Below, one piece after another: positions 7,474-15,516 of a stretch of 64,000 nt of DNA. Position numbers and translations under genes: made by a program. The first letter of the stretch is position 1. Each line of letters starts with the position of its first letter. The notes under the pieces were generated by a model, which did no database searches, was not told the DNA's origin, and worked only from the letters and a program-made list of their open reading frames with translations. This DNA comes from Hymenobacter ginkgonis. Its GTDB lineage: Bacteria; Bacteroidota; Bacteroidia; Cytophagales; Hymenobacteraceae. Location of the stretch: positions 682,001 to 746,000 of the forward strand of contig NZ_WQKZ01000001.1 in NCBI RefSeq assembly GCF_009755225.1, in the 5' to 3' direction.

Positions 7474-8748
7474 ATGAAAATCAGCCGCATCCTGGGCTTT
7501 TGCTGCCTGCTACTACCCCCCTTAGCTAGCCGCGCCCAAGCCCCACCCGCGGCTCTGCTGCTGCGCCCCGCCGCCGTGTTCGACGGCCAGGACCTGCACC
7601 CCGGTTGGGCCGTGCTGGTAGAAGGCACCAAAATCACTGCCGCGGGCCCGGCCGACCAGCTGAAAGCTCCGGCTGGCGCGCGCACCCTGGAGCTGCCGGG
7701 CCTTACGCTGCTGCCGGGCCTCATCGAAGGGCATTCGCACCTGCTGCTGCACCCCTACAACGAAACCAGCTGGAACGACCAGGTGCTCACCGAGCCGCTA
7801 GCCTTGCGCGTGGCCCGCGCCACCGTGCACGCCCAGCGCACGCTGCTGGCCGGCTTCACCACCGCCCGCGACCTTGGCACCGAAGGCGCCGACTACGCCG
7901 ATGTGGGTATTAAACAAGCAATTGACCAAGGCATTATTCCCGGCCCGCGGCTGCTGGTGGCTACCCGGGCGCTGGTAGCTACCGGCAGCTACGGGCCGCA
8001 CCTGGCGGGCGTCGAAAACCTGCCCCAGGGCGCCCAGGAAGCCGATGGGGTAGATGGCCTGGTGCGGGCCGTGCGCGAGCAAATCGGCCACGGCGCCGAC
8101 GTTATCAAAGTGTACGCCGACTACCGCTGGGGCCTGGGCGGCACTGCGCAACCCACCTTTTCGCAGGAAGAACTTACTCTCATCGTGCAAACGGCCCGCT
8201 CGGCGGGGCGGGGGGTAGTGGCCCACGCCAGCACCGCCGAGGGCATGCGCCGCGCCGTGCTGGCCGGCGTCGAAACTATTGAGCACGGCGACGGCGGCAC
8301 CCCGGAAGTATTTCGCCTCATGAAGCAGCGCGGGGTAGCGCTTTGCCCCACGGTGGCTGCCACCGACGCCACCTCGCAGTATAAAGGCTGGAAAAAAGGC
8401 CAGGACCCTACCCCCCCGCGCGTGGCCGACAAGCACCGCGCCGTGCAAGCCGCCCGCCAAGCCGGCGTGACGCTGGTGATGGGCGGCGACGTGGGCGTAT
8501 TTGCCCACGGCGACAACGCCCGCGAACTGGAGCTGCTGGTGCAAGACTACGGCCTAAGCCCGCTCGAAGTGCTGCGCGCCGCTACCAGCGGCAACGCGCA
8601 AGTACTGCACCTGCCCGACCGCGGCCGCGTGGCCCCCGGCCTGCTCGCCGACCTGGTAGCCGTCGCCGGCGACCCCACCCACCAAGTCGAAACCCTGCGC
8701 CAAGTGCGCCTCGTGCTGAAAGGCGGCGTGCTCTACCGCCAGCCCTGA
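7474..8748 (+). CDS. Secreted amidohydrolase family protein (imidazolonepropionase/prolidase-like)
   Basis: A 424-residue metal-dependent amidohydrolase with a signal peptide (residues 1-22, ends SRAQA). Ligands of the binuclear TIM-barrel site are visible: His87 and His89 (GHSH), the likely carbamylated Lys212 (VIKVYAD), His251 (AHAST), His271 (IEHGD) and Asp339 (MGGDVG). This pattern is that of the imidazolonepropionase-like group, which includes secreted Xaa-Pro dipeptidases, so a peptide-like or cyclic amide substrate is likely. The gene follows the acylase with only a palindrome between, so both may serve extracellular amide breakdown. A CTACCCCC motif falls within the signal peptide coding region. 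Confidence 0.88.
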   Translation: MKISRILGFCCLLLPPLASRAQAPPAALLLRPAAVFDGQDLHPGWAVLVEGTKITAAGPADQLKAPAGARTLELPGLTLLPGLIEGHSHLLLHPYNETSWNDQVLTEPLALRVARATVHAQRTLLAGFTTARDLGTEGADYADVGIKQAIDQGIIPGPRLLVATRALVATGSYGPHLAGVENLPQGAQEADGVDGLVRAVREQIGHGADVIKVYADYRWGLGGTAQPTFSQEELTLIVQTARSAGRGVVAHASTAEGMRRAVLAGVETIEHGDGGTPEVFRLMKQRGVALCPTVAATDATSQYKGWKKGQDPTPPRVADKHRAVQAARQAGVTLVMGGDVGVFAHGDNARELELLVQDYGLSPLEVLRAATSGNAQVLHLPDRGRVAPGLLADLVAVAGDPTHQVETLRQVRLVLKGGVLYRQP

Positions 8749-8813
8749 GGGGTGGGGTAGGGCCGCCGCCTGCTATTATTACGTCAATTTACTTTAAGAA
8801 CCCCCTGCAAAAT

Positions 8814-9320
8814 ATGGCGAACGCCTCCGTTAAAAAACAAGCCCTTTTTGAAGAAATAGCCCAGCGGCTGCACCAGCAAGGCTTCACCGTGGTGCAAGAA
8901 GACCAATCGCGGCCCTGGGGCGGCTTTTTTGTGCTTGATGAAAGCCAAGCTCAGGCCTTTGCCGATGCCTATTTCAGCGGTTTGTCGGTTGATAAACTGC
9001 GCATTTCGGGCAAGCTCAGCCCCAAGATTTTGCTCGTAGCGCCGCACCAGCGCCTTTCGTGGCAATACCACTACCGCCGCGCCGAAATCTGGCGCGTAGT
9101 AGAAGGCCCCGTGGGCATCGCCATCAGCGACACCGACACCGAGGGCGAGGTGAAAGACTACCAGCCCGGCGAGCAAATAATGCTTACCCAGGGCCAGCGC
9201 CACCGCCTCGTGGGCCTGGGCGGCTGGGGCGTGGTCGCCGAAATCTGGCAGCATACCGACGCGGATAAGCCTTCGGACGAAGACGACATCGTGCGGGTGC
9301 AAGACGACTTTGGCCGCTAA
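8814..9320 (+). CDS. Cupin, type II mannose-6-phosphate-isomerase-like
   Basis: A 168-residue single-domain cupin. The RPWGGF signature (residues 33-38), the following spacing and the VVEGP turn match the C-terminal cupin of bifunctional mannose-6-phosphate isomerase/GDP-mannose pyrophosphorylase. Candidate metal ligands are His86 and Glu91 (QYHYRRAE) and His130 (QGQRH). The usual first motif HxHxx is altered to QYHY, so only one His is present there. It may interconvert mannose-6-phosphate and fructose-6-phosphate. Position just before a GH92 alpha-mannosidase gene fits mannose use. No signal peptide; cytoplasmic. Confidence 0.75.
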   Translation: MANASVKKQALFEEIAQRLHQQGFTVVQEDQSRPWGGFFVLDESQAQAFADAYFSGLSVDKLRISGKLSPKILLVAPHQRLSWQYHYRRAEIWRVVEGPVGIAISDTDTEGEVKDYQPGEQIMLTQGQRHRLVGLGGWGVVAEIWQHTDADKPSDEDDIVRVQDDFGR

Positions 9321-9367
9321 GCCCTGCTTGTAATGTCGCAGTGCCGCGGCCCGCTGGCACTGCGTGC

Positions 9368-9405
9368 AAAAGCCTGGCTTTACCCCGCGTAGAGCCAGGC
9401 TTTTT
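9368..9405 (+). terminator. Rho-independent terminator of the cupin gene
   Basis: A 12-bp stem (AAAAGCCTGGCT / AGCCAGGCTTTT) with a loop of 13 bases and a five-T run. It separates the cupin transcript from the GH92 gene. Confidence 0.8.
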
Positions 9406-9473
9406 GTTGAAAAATGGGCTTCAGTGAGTAGGAGGGGGTAGGGAGGAGCAAGGGATAATCGTAGTATTTCACC

Positions 9474-11762
9474 ATGAAAAAGAACCTATTAGGCGCAGCT
9501 TTGCTCTTGGCCAGCGCCGTGTTTGCGCAGCAGCCAGTGGCTGCCCAAGTCCTCAATCCGGCCGATTTGGTAGACCCCTTGATGGGCACCGATTCCAAGC
9601 CCGACCTCTCGAATGGCAATACCTACCCCGCCATCGCCCGGCCCTGGGGCATGAACTGCTGGATGCCGCAAACCGGCAAAATGGGCAACGGCTGGGCCTA
9701 CCAGTACGGTGCCGATAAAATCCGCGGCTTCAAGCAAACCCACCAGCCCTCGCCCTGGATGAACGACTACGGCCAGTTTGCCCTGATGCCGGGCACCGGC
9801 CGCACCAAGGTGGGGGAGGACGAGCGCGCCAGTTGGTTTTCGCACAAAACGGAGGTGGCCCGCCCTTACTACTACAGTGTGTACCTGGCTGACTATGATG
9901 TAGTAACCGAAATAGCGCCCACCGAGCGGGCCGCCCGCTTCCGCTTCACGTTTCCGCGCACCGACTGCGCCTACGTGGTACTCGATGCTTTTGATAAAGG
10001 CTCGATGGTGCAGTTGCTGCCCGCCCAAAACCGCTTGGTGGGCTACACCACCAAGAACAGCCGCGGCGTGCCGGCCAACTTCAAAAACTACTTCGTGGTG
10101 GAGTTCGACCATCCGTTTGCCAGTGCCCAGCTGTTTAATGGCAACGCGCTGGCCGCCAACCTATCCGAGCTCAGTGCCGACCACGTGAGCGCAGCCGTGA
10201 GCTTCCGCACGCGCCGCGGCGAGCAGGTACAGGCTCGCATAGCGTCGTCGTTTATCAGCCTCGAGCAGGCCGAACGCAATTTGCAAGAAATTGGCGCCGA
10301 CGACTTTGAAACCGTGAAACAGAAGGGCCAGGCTGCCTGGAACCAGGCGCTGAGCCGCGTCGAAATTGGGGGCGGCACCGACGAGCAGCAGCGCACGTTT
10401 TACTCGTGCCTGTACCGCTCGCTGCTGTTTCCGCGCAAGTTTTACGAACTGGATGCCGCGGGCCAGCCCATCCACTATAGCCCGTACAATGGGCAAGTGC
10501 GGCCGGGGTTTCTATACACCGACACCGGTTTTTGGGACACCTTTCGGGCCTTGTTTCCGCTGCTCAACCTGCTCTACCCCGCCGAAAATGCCCAAATGCA
10601 GGCCGGCCTGGCCAGTGCCTACCGCGAGGGCGGCTGGCTACCCGAGTGGGGCAGCCCCGGCTACCGCAACGTGATGGTGGGCAATAATTCGGCTTCGGTG
10701 GTGGCCGAAGCTTACCTCAAGGGCGCCCGCGGCTACGACATCAACACCCTCTACGAAGCCTTGGTGCACGGCGCCAACCACGCTGGCCCGCTGCAAGCCG
10801 TGGGCCGTGCCGGCGTCGAGTACTACAACAAACTCGGTTACGTGCCTTACGATGTCAAAATCAACGAGAGTGCCGCCCGTACCCTCGAATACGCCTACGA
10901 CGACTTCGCCATCGCGCAGCTAGCCAAGGCCTTGAAGCGGCCCAAGAAGGAAATTGACCTCTACACCCAGCGCAGCCAGAACTACCGCAAGCTCTTCGAT
11001 GCGCAAACCGGCCTGATGCGCGGCCGCAACCAAAACGGCACGTTTCAGGCGCCGTTCAACCCCTTTAAGTGGGGCGATGCTTTCACCGAAGGCAATAGCT
11101 GGCACTACACTTGGTCGGTGTTTCACGACGTGCAGGGCCTGATGAATTTGATGGGGGGTAGGCAAAACTTCGTGGCCAAGCTAGATACCGTGTTCACGCT
11201 GCCGCCCACCTTCGACGAGTCGTACTACGGCGAGGTGATTCACGAAATTCGGGAGATGCAAATCGTGCACATGGGCCAGTACGCGCACGGCAACCAGCCG
11301 GCCCAGCACATTATTTACCTCTACAACTACGCCGGCCAGCCCTGGAAAGCGCAGTACTGGGCCCGCGAAACCATGAACCGCCTCTACCGCCCTACCCCCG
11401 ACGGCTATTGCGGCGACGAGGACAACGGCCAAACGTCGGCGTGGTACGTGTTTTCGGCGCTGGGCTTCTACCCCGTGTGCCCGGCCAGCGACCAGTACGT
11501 GCTCGGCGCGCCGCTCTTCCCCAAGGCGACGCTGCACCTGCCCGGCGGCCACGACGTAGTGCTGAACGCGCCGGCTAACAGCGCTGCCAATCGCTACATC
11601 AAAAGCCTGACGCTCAACGGCCAGCCCTATGAGCATAACTGGCTGAGCCACGCTGCTTTGCAGCAAGGTGCCACGCTCAACTTTGAGATGGGCCCAACGC
11701 CCAACACCGTCCGCGGCACCCAACCGACCGATGCGCCGTACTCGTTCTCTAAGCCGCAGTAA
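9474..11762 (+). CDS. GH92 family alpha-mannosidase, secreted
   Basis: A 762-residue exo-acting glycoside hydrolase of family 92, calcium-dependent inverting alpha-mannosidases that trim mannose from N-glycans and yeast mannan. A signal peptide covers residues 1-24 (ends VAAQ). The N-terminal beta-sandwich begins VNPLMGT-like (LVDPLMGTDS) and NTYPAIARPWGMN, both family hallmarks. The catalytic (alpha/alpha)6 domain shows GFWDTFRALFPL, LPEWGSPGYRNVMVGNNS, and the conserved DEDNGQTSAWYVFSALGFYP near residue 645. Length is normal. Linkage preference (alpha-1,2, -1,3 or other) cannot be told. The Phe/Trp-rich end PYSFSKPQ is typical of the complete protein. Confidence 0.95.
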   Translation: MKKNLLGAALLLASAVFAQQPVAAQVLNPADLVDPLMGTDSKPDLSNGNTYPAIARPWGMNCWMPQTGKMGNGWAYQYGADKIRGFKQTHQPSPWMNDYGQFALMPGTGRTKVGEDERASWFSHKTEVARPYYYSVYLADYDVVTEIAPTERAARFRFTFPRTDCAYVVLDAFDKGSMVQLLPAQNRLVGYTTKNSRGVPANFKNYFVVEFDHPFASAQLFNGNALAANLSELSADHVSAAVSFRTRRGEQVQARIASSFISLEQAERNLQEIGADDFETVKQKGQAAWNQALSRVEIGGGTDEQQRTFYSCLYRSLLFPRKFYELDAAGQPIHYSPYNGQVRPGFLYTDTGFWDTFRALFPLLNLLYPAENAQMQAGLASAYREGGWLPEWGSPGYRNVMVGNNSASVVAEAYLKGARGYDINTLYEALVHGANHAGPLQAVGRAGVEYYNKLGYVPYDVKINESAARTLEYAYDDFAIAQLAKALKRPKKEIDLYTQRSQNYRKLFDAQTGLMRGRNQNGTFQAPFNPFKWGDAFTEGNSWHYTWSVFHDVQGLMNLMGGRQNFVAKLDTVFTLPPTFDESYYGEVIHEIREMQIVHMGQYAHGNQPAQHIIYLYNYAGQPWKAQYWARETMNRLYRPTPDGYCGDEDNGQTSAWYVFSALGFYPVCPASDQYVLGAPLFPKATLHLPGGHDVVLNAPANSAANRYIKSLTLNGQPYEHNWLSHAALQQGATLNFEMGPTPNTVRGTQPTDAPYSFSKPQ

Positions 11763-11788
11763 GCGAACTTATGGCTGGCGGCGCGGCT

Positions 11789-11796
11789 TACCTTCG
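11789..11796 (+). promoter_or_regulatory. Putative -7 promoter element upstream of the cytochrome b gene
   Basis: TACCTTCG, close to TAnnTTTG, sits 26 bases before the ATG at 11823. No good -33 element was found. It argues for 11823 over the TTG at 11805. Confidence 0.3.
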
Positions 11797-11822
11797 TAGG
11801 GATTTTGCCCCCGCATCGCGTT

Positions 11823-12533
11823 ATGAAGCAACTTGTTGAAAAACACCCCTTGGCCATTCGCTGGTTTCACTGGGTTAACTTCCCGGTCCTCAGCCTGATG
11901 ATATGGAGCGGCCTGTGGATATACTGGGCCAACGACATTTACCGCATTGGCTGGGGCCAAACGACGCTGTTCAAGTTTTTTCCGCAGTCGTTCTACGACA
12001 CGTTTGGCATGACCCACAAGCTGGCGCAGGGCATGAACTGGCATTTTATGCTGATGTGGCTGTTCTTCGCCAATGGCCTGCTCTACGTGCTTTACACCCT
12101 GTTTTCGGGCGAGTGGCGCTACTTGCTGCCCAACCGCCACTCGCTGCGCGAAGCCTGGCAAGTGACGCTGCACGACCTAGGCCTGCGCAAAACAGCCCCG
12201 CCCGTGCAGAAATACAACGGAGCCCAGCGCATTGCCTACACCGCCGTCATTTTGATGGGGGTAGGGTCGCTGCTTACGGGGCTGGCCATTTATAAGCCAG
12301 TGCAGTTTGGCTGGCTCACGCAAGGGCTGGGCGGCTACGAAGCGGCGCGGGTGCAGCACTTCGTGCTCACGCTGGGCTACGTGTTGTTTTTTGTGGTGCA
12401 CGTGGCCCAAGTAGTGCGCGCCGGCTGGAACAATTTTCGCTCAATGGTGGCGGGCTTTGAGGTGGAAGACGTGCCCACGACCGGCGCGGCTTCCCCGGTC
12501 CTAGCCCAGCGCGACCCCGACGCCAAAGCTTAA
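11823..12533 (+). CDS. Cytochrome b561-type membrane subunit
   Basis: A 236-residue integral membrane cytochrome b of the bacterial b561/DHC group. Four or five hydrophobic helices are visible (about residues 18-37, 68-92, 132-152, 172-198). Histidines suited to heme ligation are His16 (RWFHWVNF), His74 (NWHF area) and the C-terminal LxxxHVAQV helix (HVAQVVRAGW). It would pass electrons between the quinone pool and a periplasmic enzyme. The next gene, 27 bases on, encodes a Tat-exported molybdopterin oxidoreductase, so the two probably form one quinone-linked redox pair comparable in function to MsrQ-MsrP or a sulfite dehydrogenase. A GGGGGTAGGG motif lies within the third helix. Confidence 0.88.
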   Translation: MKQLVEKHPLAIRWFHWVNFPVLSLMIWSGLWIYWANDIYRIGWGQTTLFKFFPQSFYDTFGMTHKLAQGMNWHFMLMWLFFANGLLYVLYTLFSGEWRYLLPNRHSLREAWQVTLHDLGLRKTAPPVQKYNGAQRIAYTAVILMGVGSLLTGLAIYKPVQFGWLTQGLGGYEAARVQHFVLTLGYVLFFVVHVAQVVRAGWNNFRSMVAGFEVEDVPTTGAASPVLAQRDPDAKA

Positions 12534-12560
12534 GTAATAATCCGTTATCCTCGTTGTGTT

Positions 12561-13421
12561 ATGGCTATCGAACTACCTCCGACGCCCGATAAACCCATTC
12601 CGCCGCACCCTTCGCCCGATGGCCAGGACCTGGCTCTACCCCCCGGCTCGGCCCTGAGCCAGGAGGCCACGCGCCGCACCCGGCGCTCGTTTATTGTGGG
12701 GGGGCTGGCCGCGCTGGGCGGCGTGCTGGGCTGGCGCTACCTGCTGCACCGGCCCGATGCCGACGGTACGCCGCTGCCCTTCCGGCGGGTGCTGGACGCC
12801 AACGGCCGCCTCTCGGCCGCCTACTTCCGCGAGACGCGCCTAGCCCCCGAATTTCCGAAAAGCCTGGCCCGCGAGCCCCGCCAAAACGGCAACGCCGGCT
12901 TGCAAACGCCCCTAGACGCCGCGGCCTGGCGCTTGCTGGTAGAGCCCTACGGCGGCACCACGGTGCGCGAGTTTACGCTGGCCGAAATCAAGGCCCTACC
13001 CCGCACCGAATTCACGACCCAGCTCAAGTGCATCGAGGGGTGGAGCGTGGTGGTGAACTGGGCCGGCGTTCGCTTTGCTGATTTTTTGAACAAATACCCC
13101 ATTGCCAGCCGCAGCGGCCAGCCCATTACCGACAGCACCAAGCCGCCCGCCGACCTGGCACCCTACGTTAGCGTCGTCACGCCCGACGAGGAATATTACG
13201 TAGGCCTCGACATGCAAAGCGCCATCCATCCCCAAACGCTGCTGTGCTACGAGATGAACGGCCAGCCCCTCACGCCCGAGCATGGCGCACCGCTGCGCCT
13301 CGTCACGCCGCTCAAATACGGCATCAAGCACCTCAAGCGTATCGGCACCATTTCTTTCACCGACGAGCGCCCCGCCGACTACTGGGCCGAGCAAGGCTAC
13401 GACTGGGATTCGGGGCACTAG
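12561..13421 (+). CDS. Molybdopterin-dependent oxidoreductase, sulfite-oxidase/MsrP-like, Tat-exported
   Basis: A 286-residue enzyme with the sulfite-oxidase molybdopterin fold. Cys157 in the KCIEGWS motif is the expected molybdenum ligand. A twin-arginine leader with RRTRRSFIVGG (residues 38-48) lies after an unusual Pro-rich 35-residue extension, followed by a hydrophobic stretch to about residue 62 that could remain as a membrane anchor. The fold marks YVGLDMQSAIHPQTLLCYEMNGQPL and HGAPLRLVTPLKYGIKHLK are typical of the YedY/MsrP side. The upstream cytochrome b is the likely electron partner. Sulfoxide reduction (protein repair) and sulfite-like oxidation are both possible. Confidence 0.88.
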   Translation: MAIELPPTPDKPIPPHPSPDGQDLALPPGSALSQEATRRTRRSFIVGGLAALGGVLGWRYLLHRPDADGTPLPFRRVLDANGRLSAAYFRETRLAPEFPKSLAREPRQNGNAGLQTPLDAAAWRLLVEPYGGTTVREFTLAEIKALPRTEFTTQLKCIEGWSVVVNWAGVRFADFLNKYPIASRSGQPITDSTKPPADLAPYVSVVTPDEEYYVGLDMQSAIHPQTLLCYEMNGQPLTPEHGAPLRLVTPLKYGIKHLKRIGTISFTDERPADYWAEQGYDWDSGH

Positions 13422-13435
13422 CGGAAAGTTGAGCT

Positions 13436-13480
13436 AAAGAGAACGTCATGCTGAACGCAGTGAAGCATGACGTTCTCTTT
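13436..13480. repeat. Interspersed palindrome, copy 2; bidirectional terminator
   Basis: Perfect 17-bp arms (AAAGAGAACGTCATGCT and its complement) around an 11-base loop GAACGCAGTGA, flanked by T-run on each strand. It lies 15 bases after the oxidoreductase stop and 13 bases after the end of the convergent gene at 13493. Shortest copy of the family: it lacks the inner arm extension of the others. Confidence 0.85.
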
Positions 13481-13492
13481 TAACTTGTTGCC

Positions 13493-13888
13493 TTACATCA
13501 CCACCCGAATTTCGTAGTGCTCTTGCGCCGGGTTGGCTGCGTTTGGTACGCGCCAGGCGCCCACGCGGCTGGGGCCGTAGCCAAGGTTTACCTTCACCCA
13601 CTCGTCGCGGGTGGGCAACAAGGCCAGGATATCGGCGCTGAGGCGGTTGAGGTCGTCTTGCGCATCTTGGTGCTGCTGGGCCAGTTCGTCGGCGTGCTGG
13701 TCAAACGAGCCCGTGGGCGGGCGCTGCTCAAACTCGGCGGCCGAGGCCGCTACGTTGGCGTCGTGCACCGCCTCGTTGTGCTCAGCAATGCCGAGCTTGC
13801 GTAGGTCTTCCTTGGCAGCGAGGTAAGCTTCTACTTTCTCCACCAAAGGCTGGAGGTCGGGGTTGAGGTAGTCGAGGTTGGAGGCCAT
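13493..13888 (-). CDS. Hypothetical protein, 131 residues, helical
   Basis: Not recognised. The first 90 residues are rich in Ala, Glu, Leu and Gln with heptad-like spacing (LVEKVEAYLAAKEDLRKLG, then ADELAQQHQDAQDDLNRLSADIL) and probably form two long helices. The tail (LGYGPSRVGAWRVPNAANPAQEHYEIRVV) looks like a small beta segment. No signal peptide, membrane helix or cysteine is present, so it is cytoplasmic. The coding frame is supported by composition and by the clean fit between a terminator palindrome and the DUF2256 gene, 25 bases upstream in the same orientation. A CCTACCCCCC motif lies directly before its ATG. Confidence 0.7.
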   Translation of the reverse strand: MASNLDYLNPDLQPLVEKVEAYLAAKEDLRKLGIAEHNEAVHDANVAASAAEFEQRPPTGSFDQHADELAQQHQDAQDDLNRLSADILALLPTRDEWVKVNLGYGPSRVGAWRVPNAANPAQEHYEIRVVM

Positions 13889-13913
13889 AAGGGGGGTAGG
13901 GATTGCAGAGTTT

Positions 13914-14075
13914 TTAGGCGGCCGCGGGCGCAGTAGGCTTGTTGCGCTGGCATTTTTCGCCGCAATATTTTACTTCCGGCCAGTTGTTGCGCCACTTCTT
14001 GCGATACTCGAAGGGCAGGCCGCAAGTTGCGCAGATTTTGGTGGGCAACTGGCCTTTTTTGAGCTGGGCAGCCAT
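13914..14075 (-). CDS. DUF2256 domain-containing small zinc-ribbon protein
   Basis: A 53-residue gene read directly from the complementary strand. The protein begins MAAQLKKGQLPTKICATCGL and shows the DUF2256 pattern: CxxC at Cys15/Cys18, then PFEYRKKW, NWPEVKYC and CxxxC at Cys38/Cys42, followed by a short Ala/Pro tail. The four cysteines should bind one zinc. DUF2256 proteins are commonly short orphans next to photolyase/cryptochrome or unrelated genes; function unknown. It probably shares a promoter with the gene at 13493 and is divergent from the methyltransferase gene at 14193. Confidence 0.88.
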   Translation of the reverse strand: MAAQLKKGQLPTKICATCGLPFEYRKKWRNNWPEVKYCGEKCQRNKPTAPAAA

Positions 14076-14163
14076 AGAACAGGGACGAAAAATGAAAACC
14101 TGCCGGACCTTTACCGGCCGGCTAGCGGCTGTTTACGTTTAAAATCGCCCTGCCGGCCATCTT

Positions 14164-14171
14164 TACTTTCG
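14164..14171 (+). promoter_or_regulatory. Putative -7 element of the methyltransferase/thioesterase operon
   Basis: TACTTTCG resembles TAnnTTTG and lies 21 bases before the ATG at 14193. A TTTA at 14138-14141 could serve as the -33 element with a 22-base spacer. This excludes the longer open frame from 13878. Confidence 0.35.
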
Positions 14172-14192
14172 CCGGCGCCTACCCCCTCCTTT

Positions 14193-14942
14193 ATGTCCCA
14201 CGCCCCCGACCTCATCGGCCAGGCCCTGCTCGACTACCAGCACGGCCACCACGCGGCCGCCCTCACCGTGCAGTGCAGCGCCGCCGACGATGAGCCGCTG
14301 CCCGCCGCTTATTTTTTTCGTACCCTGCTGGCCATGCCCGAGCTAGAGCGCCAAGCCCTCGACGAGTGCCGCGGCCGCGTGCTCGACCTGGGCGCCGGCG
14401 CTGGCTGCCACTCGCTGGAGCTGCAAAGCCGTGGTTTCACCGACATTAAAGCCATCGACCACTCGGCGGGCGCCGTGCAGGTAATGCAGGCCCGCGGCGT
14501 GCGCGAAGTGGCCCAGCACGACATCTTCGCGCCCCGCGCTTCGCAAGAGCGCCCCTACGATACTATTTTGATGCTCATGAACGGCCTCGGCCTGGCCGGC
14601 ACGCTCGAAGGGCTCGACAAATTTTTGCGGCACGCCCGCACGCTGCTCGCGCCCGATGGCCAGATTTTGGCTACCTCCTCCGACATCAGCTACCTCTACG
14701 AGGATGAGGATGGGGCGCTGGTGTTCAACCTCAACGGCCCGTATTACGGCGAGGTCGAGTACACTTTTCAGTACAAAAACCAAACCGGCGAGCCATTCCC
14801 CTGGCTATTTATCGACGGGGCGCTGCTTGAAGATGCCGCCCGCCAGGCAGGGTACGAAGTTGATTTTCTGGGCGATGATGAAAATGGCCAGTACCTGGTG
14901 CGCCTTAACCTGGTAGGTGGCTTCGAGCCCGCTATCGACTAA
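14193..14942 (+). CDS. Class I SAM-dependent methyltransferase
   Basis: A 249-residue Rossmann-fold methyltransferase. Motif I is VLDLGAGAGCHSLEL (about residues 64-78), followed by an acidic motif II (IKAIDHS) and motif IV region (PYDTILMLMNGLGLAGTLEGL). The N-terminal part (DYQHGHHAAALTVQCS, PAAYFFRTLLAMP) is a cap seen in many Bacteroidota methyltransferases of unknown substrate. No family-specific motif for rRNA, protein or small-molecule targets is visible. The start was placed at 14193 since the open frame upstream overlaps the DUF2256 gene on the other strand. The thioesterase gene follows after 21 bases. The leader carries CTACCCCC right before the ATG. Confidence 0.85.
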   Translation: MSHAPDLIGQALLDYQHGHHAAALTVQCSAADDEPLPAAYFFRTLLAMPELERQALDECRGRVLDLGAGAGCHSLELQSRGFTDIKAIDHSAGAVQVMQARGVREVAQHDIFAPRASQERPYDTILMLMNGLGLAGTLEGLDKFLRHARTLLAPDGQILATSSDISYLYEDEDGALVFNLNGPYYGEVEYTFQYKNQTGEPFPWLFIDGALLEDAARQAGYEVDFLGDDENGQYLVRLNLVGGFEPAID

Positions 14943-14963
14943 TTACTTCTCTACCCCCCCCCT

Positions 14964-15371
14964 ATGCCTCATAGTCAAACCTACCCCGTGCGCTGGGCCG
15001 AACTCGACCCCAACGGCCACATGCGCCACTCGGCCTACGCCGATTTTGCCGCCGACCAGCGCGTGAATTGGCTCGCCAGCGCGGGCTTCGATATTCGGCG
15101 CTTTGCCGAACTGCGCATCGGCCCCATCTTGTTTCGGGAAGAAACCAAATACCTCAAGGAGGTGCACGGCGGCGAACAAATTCGCGTGGAAGGCCGCGTA
15201 ACCGGCGGCACGCCCGACGGCTCGCGCTGGACCATCGAGCACACCATTTACAAGGCCGATGGCCGCGTGGCTGCCACCGTCACCGTCGATGGCGCCTGGA
15301 TAGACCTCGACCGCCGCAAGCTTACCGTGCCCCCCGCCGAACTGGCGCAAGCCCTAGCGGTGGAGGTATAA
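14964..15371 (+). CDS. Acyl-CoA thioesterase, hotdog fold (4-hydroxybenzoyl-CoA thioesterase type)
   Basis: A 135-residue single hotdog domain. The N-terminal motif RWAELDPNGHMRHSAYADFA has the catalytic Asp of the 4HBT family (Asp15) and the central helix. Such enzymes hydrolyse acyl-CoA or acyl-ACP thioesters in the cytoplasm and work as tetramers. The protein fits the usual length. It is downstream of the methyltransferase in an apparent operon. The ATG is preceded by a C9 run (14954-14962) inside a CTACCCCC motif, which is unusual for a ribosome-binding region. Confidence 0.85.
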   Translation: MPHSQTYPVRWAELDPNGHMRHSAYADFAADQRVNWLASAGFDIRRFAELRIGPILFREETKYLKEVHGGEQIRVEGRVTGGTPDGSRWTIEHTIYKADGRVAATVTVDGAWIDLDRRKLTVPPAELAQALAVEV

Positions 15372-15389
15372 GCAAACAGAACGAGTAAA

Positions 15390-15497
15390 AAAGAACGTCA
15401 TGCGGAACGCAAGTGAAGCACCGCTACCACGCCGTTAGGGTTTCGAATCCAACGATGCGGTAGCGATGCTTCACTTGCGTTCCGCATGACGTTCTTT
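15390..15497. repeat. Interspersed palindrome, copy 3
   Basis: Perfect 31-bp outer arms starting AAAGAACGTCATGCGGAACG, enclosing a 46-base loop that itself contains CGTTAG and GATGCGGTAG elements shared with copies 4 and 6. Located between convergent genes (thioesterase and DinB protein), 18 and 19 bases from their stops; works as a bidirectional terminator by position. Confidence 0.9.
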
Positions 15498-15516
15498 ACT
15501 TTTCGTATTATTTGTT

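Noticed and set aside
13878..14192. N-terminal 105-codon extension of the methyltransferase frame
   Set aside because: It overlaps the well-supported DUF2256 gene on the other strand and a promoter-like element; the methyltransferase fold starts at 14193.
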